DNA from: Lysobacteraceae bacterium
GTDB taxonomy: Bacteria > Bdellovibrionota > UBA1018 > JAGTJX01
Assembly: GCA_023657465.1 (NCBI GenBank)
Contig: JAGTJX010000004.1
Coordinates: 218,904-282,903 of the forward strand
DNA length: 64,000 bases
Reading direction: 5' to 3'
The notes beneath the pieces are model-generated. The model worked only from the letters and a program-made list of their open reading frames with translations, was not told the DNA's origin and made no database searches. Positions 7,689-16,804 of this stretch are shown in pieces. The position numbers were made by a program, and so were the translations under genes. The first letter of the stretch is position 1. The number at the start of each line of letters is the position of its first letter.

Positions 7689-9119
7689 TCAATACCAACT
7701 AGTCCAGTAGACATCGCAAACCACTTCATTTTTTGATTTGGCGAATAGCTCACACCGTCTTCTAGCTTCTTTTGGGCTACCAAATACTTCAGGCGTTTGG
7801 TGTGTAGAGTTCATCAGCATAAAGGGTATAGATTCTCCCCTTTCGCATGAGGATTTTGTAGAAATATGACAAGTGTATCCTTCTAGAGTACTTAAGTACT
7901 GCTTTGAATGAACGATATCGCATAATGTGAATTTTTTATTTATTGCTCTCATGCATGCTTTAACCGCTTCTTGCTTTGTGAAACCAGGCTCTTTTTCGTT
8001 TATCAAATAAGTGTTTCTACCACTTGTACAAGTGTAAGAAGTGTAGAGACATTTCCAGCTGATAAACTTTGGGTTTTCGCGAATTGCGACTTGGGTTAAA
8101 GAGCCAACGCTCGGTGAAAAACCGAGTGACTTATTGGTTTCTGTTAATCCGGTTAGTGGCCCAAGATCCATTCGTCCTACGCAAACAGGCGCTATTTTTC
8201 TTAAAAAACTCAAATATCGTTGAGAGCCATCAAGAGGAGTATCATTTACCAATACTTTTTGTTCTCTCACCCAGAGCCAGGGGTTCCAAGTTGATTCGAC
8301 AGGATATTTTTGACAAGCGACCAGATCGGAAGTGGCACGCTTAATTGCAGCTGGTTTTTTAAAGTTGATGCAGTATTCAGCTCTGTACCCTGTCCCAGTC
8401 CATTCTAATGACATTTTTCTACCGTTCACTGATTTAGACTTAATGAATTCATCGATGATCTTCTTATGGCTTAAGAGTGCTTTGCTCAAAACTAATCCAT
8501 AGTCTGTTCTGGCAGGATTCTCATGTTGTGTGGCAGCGAGCCCTTTCAAAGCCGGGTCAATTTTTTCAATCCGTCGATGATACAATGCTAGGTATTCATG
8601 TAAAATTCCTTGTGAGACAGTAGAATTTCCGATGGGAATAATACGGTCTTGATCCTCTGTGAATTTTTGAATTTCATCCCCAATATCGATGAATTCTTTT
8701 TGAGCGGCATTCAATAGGTTTTGAAATTCTATAATGGGATTTTGATTGTCGACTAGGAATTGAAGGTAGTTTTGTTCTGCAGTTAAAAAATCAACATTGC
8801 ATGGGTCATAATTGTCTAGTTGCTTTTCGATATTCTTTTTACAGGCTGCAATCGATTCTGAGGCTTTCTGAAACTCCATGAGAACTTCAGTAGATGCCTG
8901 TATGGACATTCTTGCGGCTAATTCTTGAAGTTTTTTATTGTGTTCATTTTGATCGATGGTGAATTTGATTTTGATTTTGATTTTTACATTCTCTTTTGAT
9001 TTTTTGATGGTATTGATTTGAGTCCCAATACTTTGAAAAGTGAGTTCGTTGATTTTGTTTTGATATTCTTGAGTGAATTTGGGTTTTTCGCCGGTTTTCG
9101 TTTGCTCAATCGTCTTCAA
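7689..9119 (-). CDS. Unknown secreted protein, main part downstream of an in-frame TGA
   Basis: This 476-codon frame opens at a TTG, but the same frame is uninterrupted back to a TGA at 9213-9215. Beyond that stop, a signal peptide is encoded (9213-9395). The two parts therefore look like one 568-codon gene broken by a single stop. The N-terminal half is charged and helical, with likely coiled-coil (about residues 20-180). The C-terminal third holds two Cys-rich repeats with SYTCTSGRNTYLI and GYTCHISTKSSC, each followed by an EAVKACMR/EARRRCEL helix. No family is recognised. It converges with the cytochrome gene, with only 3 bases between the ends. Confidence 0.7.
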   Translation of the reverse strand: MKTIEQTKTGEKPKFTQEYQNKINELTFQSIGTQINTIKKSKENVKIKIKIKFTIDQNEHNKKLQELAARMSIQASTEVLMEFQKASESIAACKKNIEKQLDNYDPCNVDFLTAEQNYLQFLVDNQNPIIEFQNLLNAAQKEFIDIGDEIQKFTEDQDRIIPIGNSTVSQGILHEYLALYHRRIEKIDPALKGLAATQHENPARTDYGLVLSKALLSHKKIIDEFIKSKSVNGRKMSLEWTGTGYRAEYCINFKKPAAIKRATSDLVACQKYPVESTWNPWLWVREQKVLVNDTPLDGSQRYLSFLRKIAPVCVGRMDLGPLTGLTETNKSLGFSPSVGSLTQVAIRENPKFISWKCLYTSYTCTSGRNTYLINEKEPGFTKQEAVKACMRAINKKFTLCDIVHSKQYLSTLEGYTCHISTKSSCERGESIPFMLMNSTHQTPEVFGSPKEARRRCELFAKSKNEVVCDVYWTSWY

Positions 9120-9212
9120 CTCAGTTGTTGAAACGAGAAAAATTTGTGAATCTTCGGAGACCTGTCTCTTTTTTTCTAAGATAGCTTTTTTTACAGCTTC
9201 ATCAGGATTTGT

Positions 9213-9395
9213 TCAAGCAGCTACAGGAACGTTGAATTCGCATTCGAGAATCTTGAAATTAGATTGAGGACTATTTGTTTGAAGTTCCACACATTCTTCA
9301 ACTGCTGCTGCTAATTTGTAGCTGGTACGTTTTGCATAACTGTTAGTGGAGAGTGTGATGAGAGTGCATGCAAAAAGCAGGCTGATTGGTTTCAT
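9213..9395 (-). CDS. Signal-peptide fragment ending at in-frame TGA
   Basis: This 60-residue ORF begins MKPISLLFACTLITLSTNSYA, a good Sec signal peptide, and ends at TGA after VPVAA. Translation of the frame after the stop gives TNPDEAVKKAILEKKRQ and runs straight into the 7689-9119 frame. I read it as the 5' end of one gene interrupted by a nonsense codon, by sequencing error, or by stop-codon readthrough. The encoded fragment alone would be a short secreted peptide with two Cys residues. It diverges from the lipoprotein gene at 9482. Confidence 0.6.
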   Translation of the reverse strand: MKPISLLFACTLITLSTNSYAKRTSYKLAAAVEECVELQTNSPQSNFKILECEFNVPVAA

Positions 9396-9481
9396 AATTG
9401 ATCCTCAGTTCATATTCGGTTTTTTGTCTTTTCCACTTAAATCACTCAAGTATTCTGGGCAAACACCGACAAGTATTTGGC

Positions 9482-9946
9482 ATGAGTACGAGATTTAAGA
9501 TTTTGCTGTGTCTATTTGGACTCGTGATTGGCTGTGCAAGCGATAAACCTCTCCTGGAGCAAGATTCTCCGAGAGGCCCAGGCGCTCTGACCCGCGTGAT
9601 CACTGATCTACGGTTGATGGGCAATCAAGACAAACAAACGGTTGAGTACAGGATCTCAGAGTTCCTGAGACAGACTTCTATCCTTGCTGCAGGTGAGTCG
9701 ATCGATGTGATCGTAGGTACTACTAAAGAAGACGAAGCCTTGGGTAAGATCAAGGAGCAGTTTCAGAACGAAGAGTCCTTCTTCTACAAAGAGTTCGGTC
9801 TCTCTGCGCCTAGTCGTGATCATGTAATCCAGAAAATTGACCAAGAGCTTGCAGTGCTCAAGACTTCTCGTGGAGTTGCCTCTAAGAGCCTACCTCCGAT
9901 GCGAGAGAGCCGCCGTCCTATTGGTGGACAGGCAATGTTTTACTAA
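9482..9946 (+). CDS. Small lipoprotein of unknown function
   Basis: The start chosen is the ATG at 9482, giving MSTRFKILLCLFGLVIGCAS with lipobox LVIGC (Cys18). The frame is open from 9398, but that extension would spoil the lipoprotein signal. The mature part of about 137 residues is charged and mainly helical and ends in a basic tail (MRESRRPIGGQ). No family is recognised. It is followed after 90 bases by murD on the same strand. No clear terminator lies between them. Confidence 0.75.
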   Translation: MSTRFKILLCLFGLVIGCASDKPLLEQDSPRGPGALTRVITDLRLMGNQDKQTVEYRISEFLRQTSILAAGESIDVIVGTTKEDEALGKIKEQFQNEESFFYKEFGLSAPSRDHVIQKIDQELAVLKTSRGVASKSLPPMRESRRPIGGQAMFY

Positions 9947-10036
9947 AAACTGAAAAAAATTTAAATTTATTCAAGTTGTTGCACTGTTATCAGGTGATGG
10001 ACTGTCTCAAAAAATGTTTTATGATAGCATTGGAAA

Positions 10037-11437
10037 ATGTCTCTTAAGCTAGTTCATTCCTCTCAAAACTTCAAAAACAAACGCGTGTTTGTCCTTGGGC
10101 TCGGCGTCTCAGGTTTCGCAATTGCTGGCTTCTTGGTTGGTCGTGGAGCAGTAGTCACTAGCTCAGATCAGAAGACAGAAGAAGAGCTCGGTGATCGAGC
10201 CAAGACTTTAAAAGACTTAGGTGTGAATGTGAGAGCGGGGGATTTTGCGACCACTCTCGAAGGAGACTTCGATCTCCTCGTCCTCTCGCCTGGAATCTCA
10301 CCTCTGCATCCAATCGTCGCAGATGCAGTCAAGCGTGGCATCGCCATTACGAATGAGCCAGAGATCGCGTTTTCGTTTCTTAAGAAACCAGTGATCGGAA
10401 TTACTGGAACAAGCGGCAAGAGCACAGTCACCACACTCATTGGACTCATGCTGAAGTCGTCAGGCTTCAACACTTTCGTGGGTGGAAACTTAGGTACATC
10501 ACTCATTACGGCAGTCGAACATGAGAGTGACTATGACTTCATTGTGGCTGAGCTTTCTTCTTATCAGCTCGAACAGATTCGTTCACTTGTTCCTAGAGTC
10601 GCAGTCTTTACAACTATCGGTCAAGACCATCTCGATCGCTACGGAACCATGGATAAGTATGTTGAAACTAAAAGAAGGCTTCTCACACTAGGTAACTCTG
10701 AGACACTTGTCGTGCTCAATCATGACAGTTTGTACTTAAATAAATTCTCAGAGAGTGAAGAGATCAAAAATAAAAAAATGCGTGTGAGTTGGTTTACCAC
10801 TCGTGAAGTTCTTCACGAAGTGGGAGCTAATTACGATGAGATTGCTAGAACATTTACAGTTGTGTATGGCGAGGAAGTAGCTGAATTCGATGTGAGTGAT
10901 ATGAAGATGTTAGGTGAACACAATATTAAGAATCTCATGACTGCCGCAATTGCTGCACTTGAAGTAGGCGCCACTCCCGATGCTATACAGAAAGTGATCG
11001 AGACCTTCCCAGGTCTTCCTCACAGAATTGAATTCATCCGTGAGATCGCAGGTGTCAGATACTATAACGACTCCAAGGCTACGAATGAAATCGCTGTGAA
11101 GCAGAGTATGGCACTCTTCGAGGATAGCTCTGTGATCTGGCTTGCTGGTGGAAAATCAAAAGCAATCGCGTATGAGACTCTGGGTAAAGTGGCTCAGCGG
11201 AAATGCGCGCATGTGATCTACTTCGGAGAAGCGCGCGATCGTTTTGAAAAAGAAATTCCACTGAAGAAAGTAAAGTTTAAGTCCGTCCCCACTATGGAAG
11301 AGGCCATCAGACTTGCTCACTCGTTAGCGAAACCAGGTCAGACTGTTCTTCTCTCTCCCGCATGTGCAAGCTTCGATGTTTATAAGAGTTTTGAAGATCG
11401 AGGTGATTCGTTCAGACGAGTCGTTGAGAGACTTTAG
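10037..11437 (+). CDS. murD: UDP-N-acetylmuramoyl-L-alanine--D-glutamate ligase
   Basis: MurD adds D-glutamate to UDP-MurNAc-L-Ala in cytosolic peptidoglycan synthesis, using ATP. The 466-residue length is normal. Visible features are the N-terminal Rossmann segment VFVLGLGVSGFAIAGFL, the ATP-binding GTSGKST at residues 124-130, the AELSSYQL motif and FPGLPHRIEF of the central domain. The C-terminal domain carries NDSKATN and LLSPACASFD. It stands apart from a dcw cluster. It ends 2 bases from the convergent thioesterase gene. Confidence 0.97.
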   Translation: MSLKLVHSSQNFKNKRVFVLGLGVSGFAIAGFLVGRGAVVTSSDQKTEEELGDRAKTLKDLGVNVRAGDFATTLEGDFDLLVLSPGISPLHPIVADAVKRGIAITNEPEIAFSFLKKPVIGITGTSGKSTVTTLIGLMLKSSGFNTFVGGNLGTSLITAVEHESDYDFIVAELSSYQLEQIRSLVPRVAVFTTIGQDHLDRYGTMDKYVETKRRLLTLGNSETLVVLNHDSLYLNKFSESEEIKNKKMRVSWFTTREVLHEVGANYDEIARTFTVVYGEEVAEFDVSDMKMLGEHNIKNLMTAAIAALEVGATPDAIQKVIETFPGLPHRIEFIREIAGVRYYNDSKATNEIAVKQSMALFEDSSVIWLAGGKSKAIAYETLGKVAQRKCAHVIYFGEARDRFEKEIPLKKVKFKSVPTMEEAIRLAHSLAKPGQTVLLSPACASFDVYKSFEDRGDSFRRVVERL

Positions 11438-11439
11438 AA

Positions 11440-11868
11440 CTAAGCTTCAATTCCAATAGCACACATCCACTCAGGAGTGGCTGTGATGATTCTGCGTTTG
11501 TGAGTGTCGAAGAGAGCGATCTTGTAATTCGCTTCTGATGCGAGCTCGCCTGCTTCATTCCAGATCTCATGCTTGAGATAACCAATCTTAGAAGAGTAAT
11601 CTGTGATCTGAGTGGTGATTCTTACTTTCTGTCTCAGAAGGAGTTCGCGTTTGAATGAGATCTCAATATTCAGAATGGTTGGACCTACGCCTAGTTCCTT
11701 CACTTGCTTCAGTCCGTAGCCGTTATTTGTGATGAGATCCCAGCGCGCTTCTTCTAAGAGTTGCAGGTAAGTTGCATTGTTCACATGACCGAAGGTGTCG
11801 AGATGCTTCTCTAGAATCACCGTCGTGTATTCAAATTTTTTGCCAGGTTTAGGATTTTTTGCGCTCAT
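11440..11868 (-). CDS. Acyl-CoA thioesterase, hotdog fold (4HBT/FadM type)
   Basis: This is a 142-residue hotdog-fold protein. The N-terminal part has the 4-hydroxybenzoyl-CoA thioesterase-like motif LDTFGHVNNATYLQLLEEARWD, with the catalytic Asp and the Asn/Tyr signature of YbgC/FadM proteins. Such enzymes hydrolyse acyl-CoAs; the substrate is not predictable. The gene follows topA by 3 bases, so the two are probably co-transcribed. It converges with murD. Confidence 0.88.
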   Translation of the reverse strand: MSAKNPKPGKKFEYTTVILEKHLDTFGHVNNATYLQLLEEARWDLITNNGYGLKQVKELGVGPTILNIEISFKRELLLRQKVRITTQITDYSSKIGYLKHEIWNEAGELASEANYKIALFDTHKRRIITATPEWMCAIGIEA

Positions 11869-11871
11869 AAC

Positions 11872-14460
11872 TTACTTCTTCTTACCACGGCCTTTTTTCA
11901 TGCCTTTGCGCTCTGCAATCATCTTTACGGCTTGATCGAGAGTAACGTCTTCAGGTTTCATTTTCTTAGGGAGCGTAGTATTGGTTGTTCCATGCTTGAT
12001 GTACATGCCGAACTTGCCGTCGTAGATCCCGATAGGTTTGCTGTCTTCAGGATGTTTGCCGATTTCACGAACTACGGTAGCTCCCCTGCGACCTTTTTTC
12101 TCTTCGTTGAGAAGTTCCATTGCGCGATCGAGCGTAACTAAGAACACGTTGTCTTCTTTCTTCAGAGACCGGTAATCCTTAGTGTCCTTATCTACTTCGT
12201 GCACAACATAGGGACCGAATCGTCCTAAGTTCGCCATCACAGGACGTCCGGTCTTCGGATGATTCCCGAGTACTCGTGGGAGTGAGAGCATTTCAAGAGC
12301 GTCAGCCATTCCCACAGTCTTAGGATCCATGGTCTTTAAGAGTGAAGCTCTACGTGGTTTTGGTTGTTCTTCGGTTGCTTCACCCAACTGGAAGTAAGGA
12401 CCGAATCTGCCAGAAAGTACATAAACATTGAGCCCGCTCTTAGGGTCTTTTCCTAGGGGCTGAGGTCCACGTTCAGAGATTTCAATGAGTTCCTTGGTCT
12501 TAACAATACTGAGATCAGCGGGAGCAATGTCTTCAGGGATTGTCGCGTGAATCTCGTCTTTCTTGTCACTACCTTCTTGAATCAGGTAAGCGCCATAGCG
12601 ACCGATCTTCACTTCTACGCCTTTTAATTTTTTGTAGAGATCCACTGTGCGAGATTCGTCTGGATCAATTTTCTTTTCTTTCAGCTTCACTTGATTGAGA
12701 AGTCCATCTTTGCCGAGATAGAAACCATCTAAGAAAGACAAGTGAGCGATTTTACCTTCGGCGATATCATCGAGACTGTCTTCCATGCGTGAAGTGAATT
12801 GCATGTCGACTAAGTTTGCAAAGTTTTTCTCTAAGAGCTGTACAACAGCCATCCCAGTGAATGTAGGAACAAGCGCGTTTGCAACTTTCCGAACGTATCC
12901 GCGATCGACAATCGTATCGATGATCGAAGCATAAGTAGACGGGCGACCTACGCCTTCTTTCTCTAACATCTGAACGAGAGATGCTTCAGTGAATCTTGCA
13001 GGGGGTTTGGTTTCGTGTGCTTGAGGCTTCAGATTATCACACTTCACTGTGTCACCTTTTTTAAGTGGAGGAAGGAGTACTTCTTTCTCTTCAAGTGCTG
13101 CTTCAGGATCATCGTGACCTTCAGCATACGCACGTAAGAATCCTGGGAAAAGAATGCGTGTGCCACTTGCGGTGAATACAGAGTTTCCAACTTCGATCTT
13201 AGTAGAGATGCTGAGCTTCTTCGCTTCAGCCATCTGAGTAGCAACTGTTCTCATCCAGATGAGTTCGTAGAGAGCTAACTCCTTACCAGCAAGACCTGTG
13301 CTCTTCGGATGAACAAACTCTGAGCCAGCTGGACGAATCGCTTCGTGGGCTTCTTGAGCTCCTCGTGCTTTGGATGTGAATTGTCTTGGCTCTGCTGACA
13401 AGTAATCTTTACCATAGAGATCTTCTACAGCAGCACGCGCGCCACTGATTGCTTGAGTAGAGAGATTCGGTGAATCCGTTCTCATATAAGTGATGAGACC
13501 TTCTTCGTACAAACGTTGTGCTGTTCTCATCGCTTCTTTGGCGGAGAGTCCTAGTTTTCTGTTGGCTTCCTGTTGAAGAGTGGAAGTGATGAAAGGAGGA
13601 GCGGGTTTGGATTGAAAATGTTTTTCTTCAACTTCGATGACGTTCCACGGCTTTGATTTAAGTTCTTTTGCGAGCTTTTCTACATCGCTCTCAACCAGAA
13701 CTCGAGTGTCTTTGCCAGCACGTAGCTTACCTGTGTTCTCGTCGAAGTCTTTTCCAGTTGCGACTCTTTGGCCGTCGACAGAGATGATTTTAGCATCGAA
13801 GGATTCGCCACCTTTATTCAGTGAAGCAAGGAGATCCCAGTAAGAAGCACTTTGAAATGCAAGACGTTCGCGTTCACGCTTCACGATCACGCGCAAACCC
13901 ACAGATTGAACTCGGCCTGCAGATAATCCGTAAGCGATCTTCTTCCAGATCAATGGAGAGAGTGTATAGCCCACGAGACGATCGAGAATCCTACGAGTCT
14001 CTTGAGCGCGTACGAGATTCATGTCGATGTCACGAGGAGAGGCAAGGGCCTTCTCGATCGCAGACTTCGTGATCTCATGGAACACCATGCGCTTGACTGG
14101 GCACTTGGGTTTCAAAAGTTCTAGCAGATGCCAGGATATGGATTCCCCTTCGCGGTCTTCATCGGTTGCAAGGTAGAGTTCGTCTACATTTTTTAGTTTT
14201 TCTTTAAGCATCGAAATGATTTTCGATTTTCCCTTTGGGATCACATAGAGAGGAGCGAATTCGTGTTCTGTGTCGACTCCGAACTTAGCCCACTCTTCTT
14301 TTTTGAATTTGATGGGAATGTCAGTAGCCGACTGTGGAAGGTCGCGCACATGTCCCATACTTGCTTCGACGATGAAATTCTTTGGCAGGAATTTTTTGAT
14401 CGTCTTTGCCTTAGTTGGCGACTCGACGATGACGAGAGCGGATTTAGCCATTGCTTCCAT
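11872..14460 (-). CDS. topA: DNA topoisomerase I
   Basis: This type IA topoisomerase relaxes negative supercoils. The TOPRIM domain is at the start (LVIVESPTKAKTIKKFL and DEDREGESISWHL). The catalytic Tyr is in GLITYMRTDS, and the strand-passage core follows. After about residue 600 there are three topoisomerase C-terminal repeats lacking zinc-finger cysteines (GRYGAYLI, GRFGPYFQLG, GRFGPYVV, GKFGMYIKHG) and a Lys/Gly-rich tail. The length is 862 residues. The first ATG gives MEAMAKSALV; the ATG three codons later (14451) is an equally good start. It leads a two-gene unit with the thioesterase. Confidence 0.97.
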   Translation of the reverse strand: MEAMAKSALVIVESPTKAKTIKKFLPKNFIVEASMGHVRDLPQSATDIPIKFKKEEWAKFGVDTEHEFAPLYVIPKGKSKIISMLKEKLKNVDELYLATDEDREGESISWHLLELLKPKCPVKRMVFHEITKSAIEKALASPRDIDMNLVRAQETRRILDRLVGYTLSPLIWKKIAYGLSAGRVQSVGLRVIVKRERERLAFQSASYWDLLASLNKGGESFDAKIISVDGQRVATGKDFDENTGKLRAGKDTRVLVESDVEKLAKELKSKPWNVIEVEEKHFQSKPAPPFITSTLQQEANRKLGLSAKEAMRTAQRLYEEGLITYMRTDSPNLSTQAISGARAAVEDLYGKDYLSAEPRQFTSKARGAQEAHEAIRPAGSEFVHPKSTGLAGKELALYELIWMRTVATQMAEAKKLSISTKIEVGNSVFTASGTRILFPGFLRAYAEGHDDPEAALEEKEVLLPPLKKGDTVKCDNLKPQAHETKPPARFTEASLVQMLEKEGVGRPSTYASIIDTIVDRGYVRKVANALVPTFTGMAVVQLLEKNFANLVDMQFTSRMEDSLDDIAEGKIAHLSFLDGFYLGKDGLLNQVKLKEKKIDPDESRTVDLYKKLKGVEVKIGRYGAYLIQEGSDKKDEIHATIPEDIAPADLSIVKTKELIEISERGPQPLGKDPKSGLNVYVLSGRFGPYFQLGEATEEQPKPRRASLLKTMDPKTVGMADALEMLSLPRVLGNHPKTGRPVMANLGRFGPYVVHEVDKDTKDYRSLKKEDNVFLVTLDRAMELLNEEKKGRRGATVVREIGKHPEDSKPIGIYDGKFGMYIKHGTTNTTLPKKMKPEDVTLDQAVKMIAERKGMKKGRGKKK

Positions 14461-14522
14461 TTAGACTGACGAATGAAGGTTTTGCAAGCAGCACGTTTAA
14501 AATCGACAAAATTTTGTCATTA

Positions 14523-15257
14523 CTAGAAAAGAGGAGGTTGATCCCAATCTGATTTTTGTGCTGAGTGAGATCGTAGTGTCGCAAGTTCAAACCACGACTG
14601 TCCGATCGAGTGAATTCCCCAAAACGGTTCAGCGTGTTTTGCGTCGATCAGATCTTGTGCTCCGATGTTTTTAATTTCTCCCGGAAATGAGGGAGTGGCG
14701 TAAACCATTCGGTCATATTCTCTCGCCCAACCAGCAGTATTGAGTGTCCCAGATTTTCTCTGCGCTTCGACAACCCAGAGCGCTTTTGACCAGTGAGCGA
14801 TGAGTCTATTGCGCATCGGAAAATGATAGTCGTTTGCCGGTGAATTCAAATCAAATTCAGAAATGATGAGTCCGCCGTTTTCTAAAATTCTTTTTTTAAG
14901 TTCGGCGTTCTGGGTGGGGTAATTCACCTGCAACCCACAGCCAAGAATTGCAATGGTGGGTAGTCCAATTTCAAGCGACATTTCGTGAGCGATCGCATCG
15001 ACTCCGCGGGCGAATCCTGAAACGATAATGAGATCTTGTTTCGTGAGTTTTATGAGTTCAGACTTGATTAGTGATTCAGCTCGTAGTGAAGGGTTTCTAG
15101 GCCCAACCACAGCTAATCCACGCTCCGGGAGCTTGCTTAAGATTTCGAGTCTGGACTCATCCGCATATTGAACGAAAATTTTCTTAGGTTTTAATTTTTC
15201 TGGAAGAGGTGCAGGAAAGTTTTCGGGACTGAATTCTTTGATCGAATAGTGATTCAT
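14523..15257 (-). CDS. dprA: DNA-processing protein DprA, short form
   Basis: DprA binds incoming single-stranded DNA and loads RecA during transformation. The 244-residue protein has the Rossmann-like core: GLAVVGPRNPS, IVSGFARGVDAIAHE, AILGCGLQVNYP and MRNRLIAHWSKALWVVEA. It lacks the N-terminal SAM domain and the C-terminal winged-helix domain seen in longer DprA proteins (about 360 residues), so it is a core-only version. It is upstream of topA on the same strand, 62 bases away; dprA-topA neighbourhood is common. Confidence 0.9.
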   Translation of the reverse strand: MNHYSIKEFSPENFPAPLPEKLKPKKIFVQYADESRLEILSKLPERGLAVVGPRNPSLRAESLIKSELIKLTKQDLIIVSGFARGVDAIAHEMSLEIGLPTIAILGCGLQVNYPTQNAELKKRILENGGLIISEFDLNSPANDYHFPMRNRLIAHWSKALWVVEAQRKSGTLNTAGWAREYDRMVYATPSFPGEIKNIGAQDLIDAKHAEPFWGIHSIGQSWFELATLRSHSAQKSDWDQPPLF

Positions 15258-15314
15258 GAGTCATCTCTATTACAAGAGGTGTGCCAGAGTTTATGTGAAG
15301 CGACATATCTCTCA

Positions 15315-15368
15315 TTTTAGGAAATAAGAAGGTATCTCGTAAATGAAAGCAGCTTATATTTCCTAAAA
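15315..15368. repeat. 12-bp inverted repeat upstream of hisS
   Basis: The arms TTTTAGGAAATA (15315-15326) and TATTTCCTAAAA (15357-15368) are exact complements separated by 30 bases. The right arm also takes part in a second, shorter dyad with GGAAATA just after it (15370-15376), so two alternative hairpins are possible. It lies in the 233-base gap between divergent dprA and hisS. No T-run follows, so a terminator is unlikely. An operator or leader structure is possible. Confidence 0.4.
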
Positions 15369-15490
15369 AGGGAAATACAAGCAGACAGAGCGAACTGAGT
15401 GATGTTTTAAATTGCTACCTCATGCTCAATAATCAGACTATCTGGGCTAGATTTTTTGCTCTTAACTATGCGATGCTGAGTGCAACTTAA

Positions 15491-16804
15491 ATGAGCTACT
15501 TATCCACACAATCATACAAAGGGACTCGCGACTTCTATCCTGCTGACATGCGCCTAAGGAATTGGATGTTTGGGAAGCTGCGCAATGTCGTGTCTCAGTA
15601 CGGGTATCAAGAGTACGAAGGCCCAATGATGGAGCCGTTTGAGCTTTATGCTGCTAAGTCGGGCGAAGAGCTCGTGAGTCAACAGCTTTATTGGATGATG
15701 GACCGCGGCGAAAGAAAGATTGCAGTACGCCCAGAAATGACTCCGACTTTAGCGCGTATGGTCGCAGCCCAGGTCCATGAGCTCCCAAGACCAGTCCGCC
15801 TCTATAGTATACCGAATCTTTGGCGATACGAGCGTCCACAGAAAGGTCGCCTCCGTGAATTCTGGCAGCCTAACGTCGATGTCTTAGGTGGAGATCCCGC
15901 TCTTGCCGATGCAGAGATCCTCTCGGTTGCTTACGACATCATTGAATCCTTCGGTGGTGGTAAGTTCATCGAGATCCGCGTGAACAATCGTAAGTTGATG
16001 GATCAATATTTTAAAAAAATTGGAATACATGATTCAAAAGCAGCATTGAAACTTGTTAAGTTAATTGATGCGCGTTCAAAAATTGGTGAAGAGAAATTTA
16101 ATATTGAAATTCAGTCACTCAATATTCAAAAAGAGTATGAAGTATTAAATGTTTTATATGGTGACGATATTATTTGTACTCCAGATTTAAACTTAGTTAG
16201 AGATATTGTTGGAGACAAAAATGAGGGACTTGAGGAGCTCAAACAAGTTTTTAATGCACTTAAAGGAACTCCAGCGGAAAAGGTTGTAGTATTCGACCCA
16301 TCTGTCGTCCGTGGTCTCGACTATTATACCGGCACAGTATTCGAAATTTACGATACCTCAGGCGAGAATCCGCGCGCGATGTTCGGTGGCGGTCGCTATG
16401 ACAATCTCATTGGAATGTTCGGTAAGGAGACTCTCTCAGGCGTGGGTTTCGGGATGGGGGACGTGGGACTACAGAACTTTCTTGAGACACACAAGCTCAT
16501 CCCTGAGTTCAAATCTGCTATCGATGTATTCGTTACTCTTCCTAAGAAGGAACTTTTTCCTACAGCACAATCTATCGCACAGGAGCTCAGAGCAAGTGGA
16601 GTGAGTGTGATGACTCCTCTCAGTGACGGCGGATTCGGCACACAACTCAAGCAATCTTCTAAACACAATTGCAGATACACAGTCCTCTTGGGTGATGCAG
16701 AGCTCGCGAAGAAATCTGTAATGGTGAAGGACATGGGTTCTCAAGAGCAAACCGAAGTCAAAATTTCAGAACTCGTCAGTTGGGTGAAAGGGAAAATTAA
16801 ATGA
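15491..16804 (+). CDS. hisS: Histidine--tRNA ligase
   Basis: HisRS charges tRNA-His. The 437-residue protein has the class II motifs: motif 2-like RPEMTPTLARM and RYERPQKGRLREFWQ, and the His-binding VRGLDYYTGTVFEIY. It ends in an anticodon-binding domain from about residue 345. The length is typical. Codon use changes inside the gene: from about 16000 to 16285 (residues about 170-265, the insertion region) third positions are mostly A/T, while the flanks prefer C/G. The stop overlaps the dut start by ATGA, so the two are translationally coupled. Confidence 0.97.
   Translation: MSYLSTQSYKGTRDFYPADMRLRNWMFGKLRNVVSQYGYQEYEGPMMEPFELYAAKSGEELVSQQLYWMMDRGERKIAVRPEMTPTLARMVAAQVHELPRPVRLYSIPNLWRYERPQKGRLREFWQPNVDVLGGDPALADAEILSVAYDIIESFGGGKFIEIRVNNRKLMDQYFKKIGIHDSKAALKLVKLIDARSKIGEEKFNIEIQSLNIQKEYEVLNVLYGDDIICTPDLNLVRDIVGDKNEGLEELKQVFNALKGTPAEKVVVFDPSVVRGLDYYTGTVFEIYDTSGENPRAMFGGGRYDNLIGMFGKETLSGVGFGMGDVGLQNFLETHKLIPEFKSAIDVFVTLPKKELFPTAQSIAQELRASGVSVMTPLSDGGFGTQLKQSSKHNCRYTVLLGDAELAKKSVMVKDMGSQEQTEVKISELVSWVKGKIK

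Noticed and set aside
9213-9215. Selenocysteine codon
   Set aside because: There is no obvious hairpin with an apical G/U loop right after the TGA, the context is not a redox motif, and the glutathione peroxidase here uses Cys.
15258-15490. T-box leader controlling hisS
   Set aside because: I see no T-box sequence and no terminator or antiterminator with a T-run.
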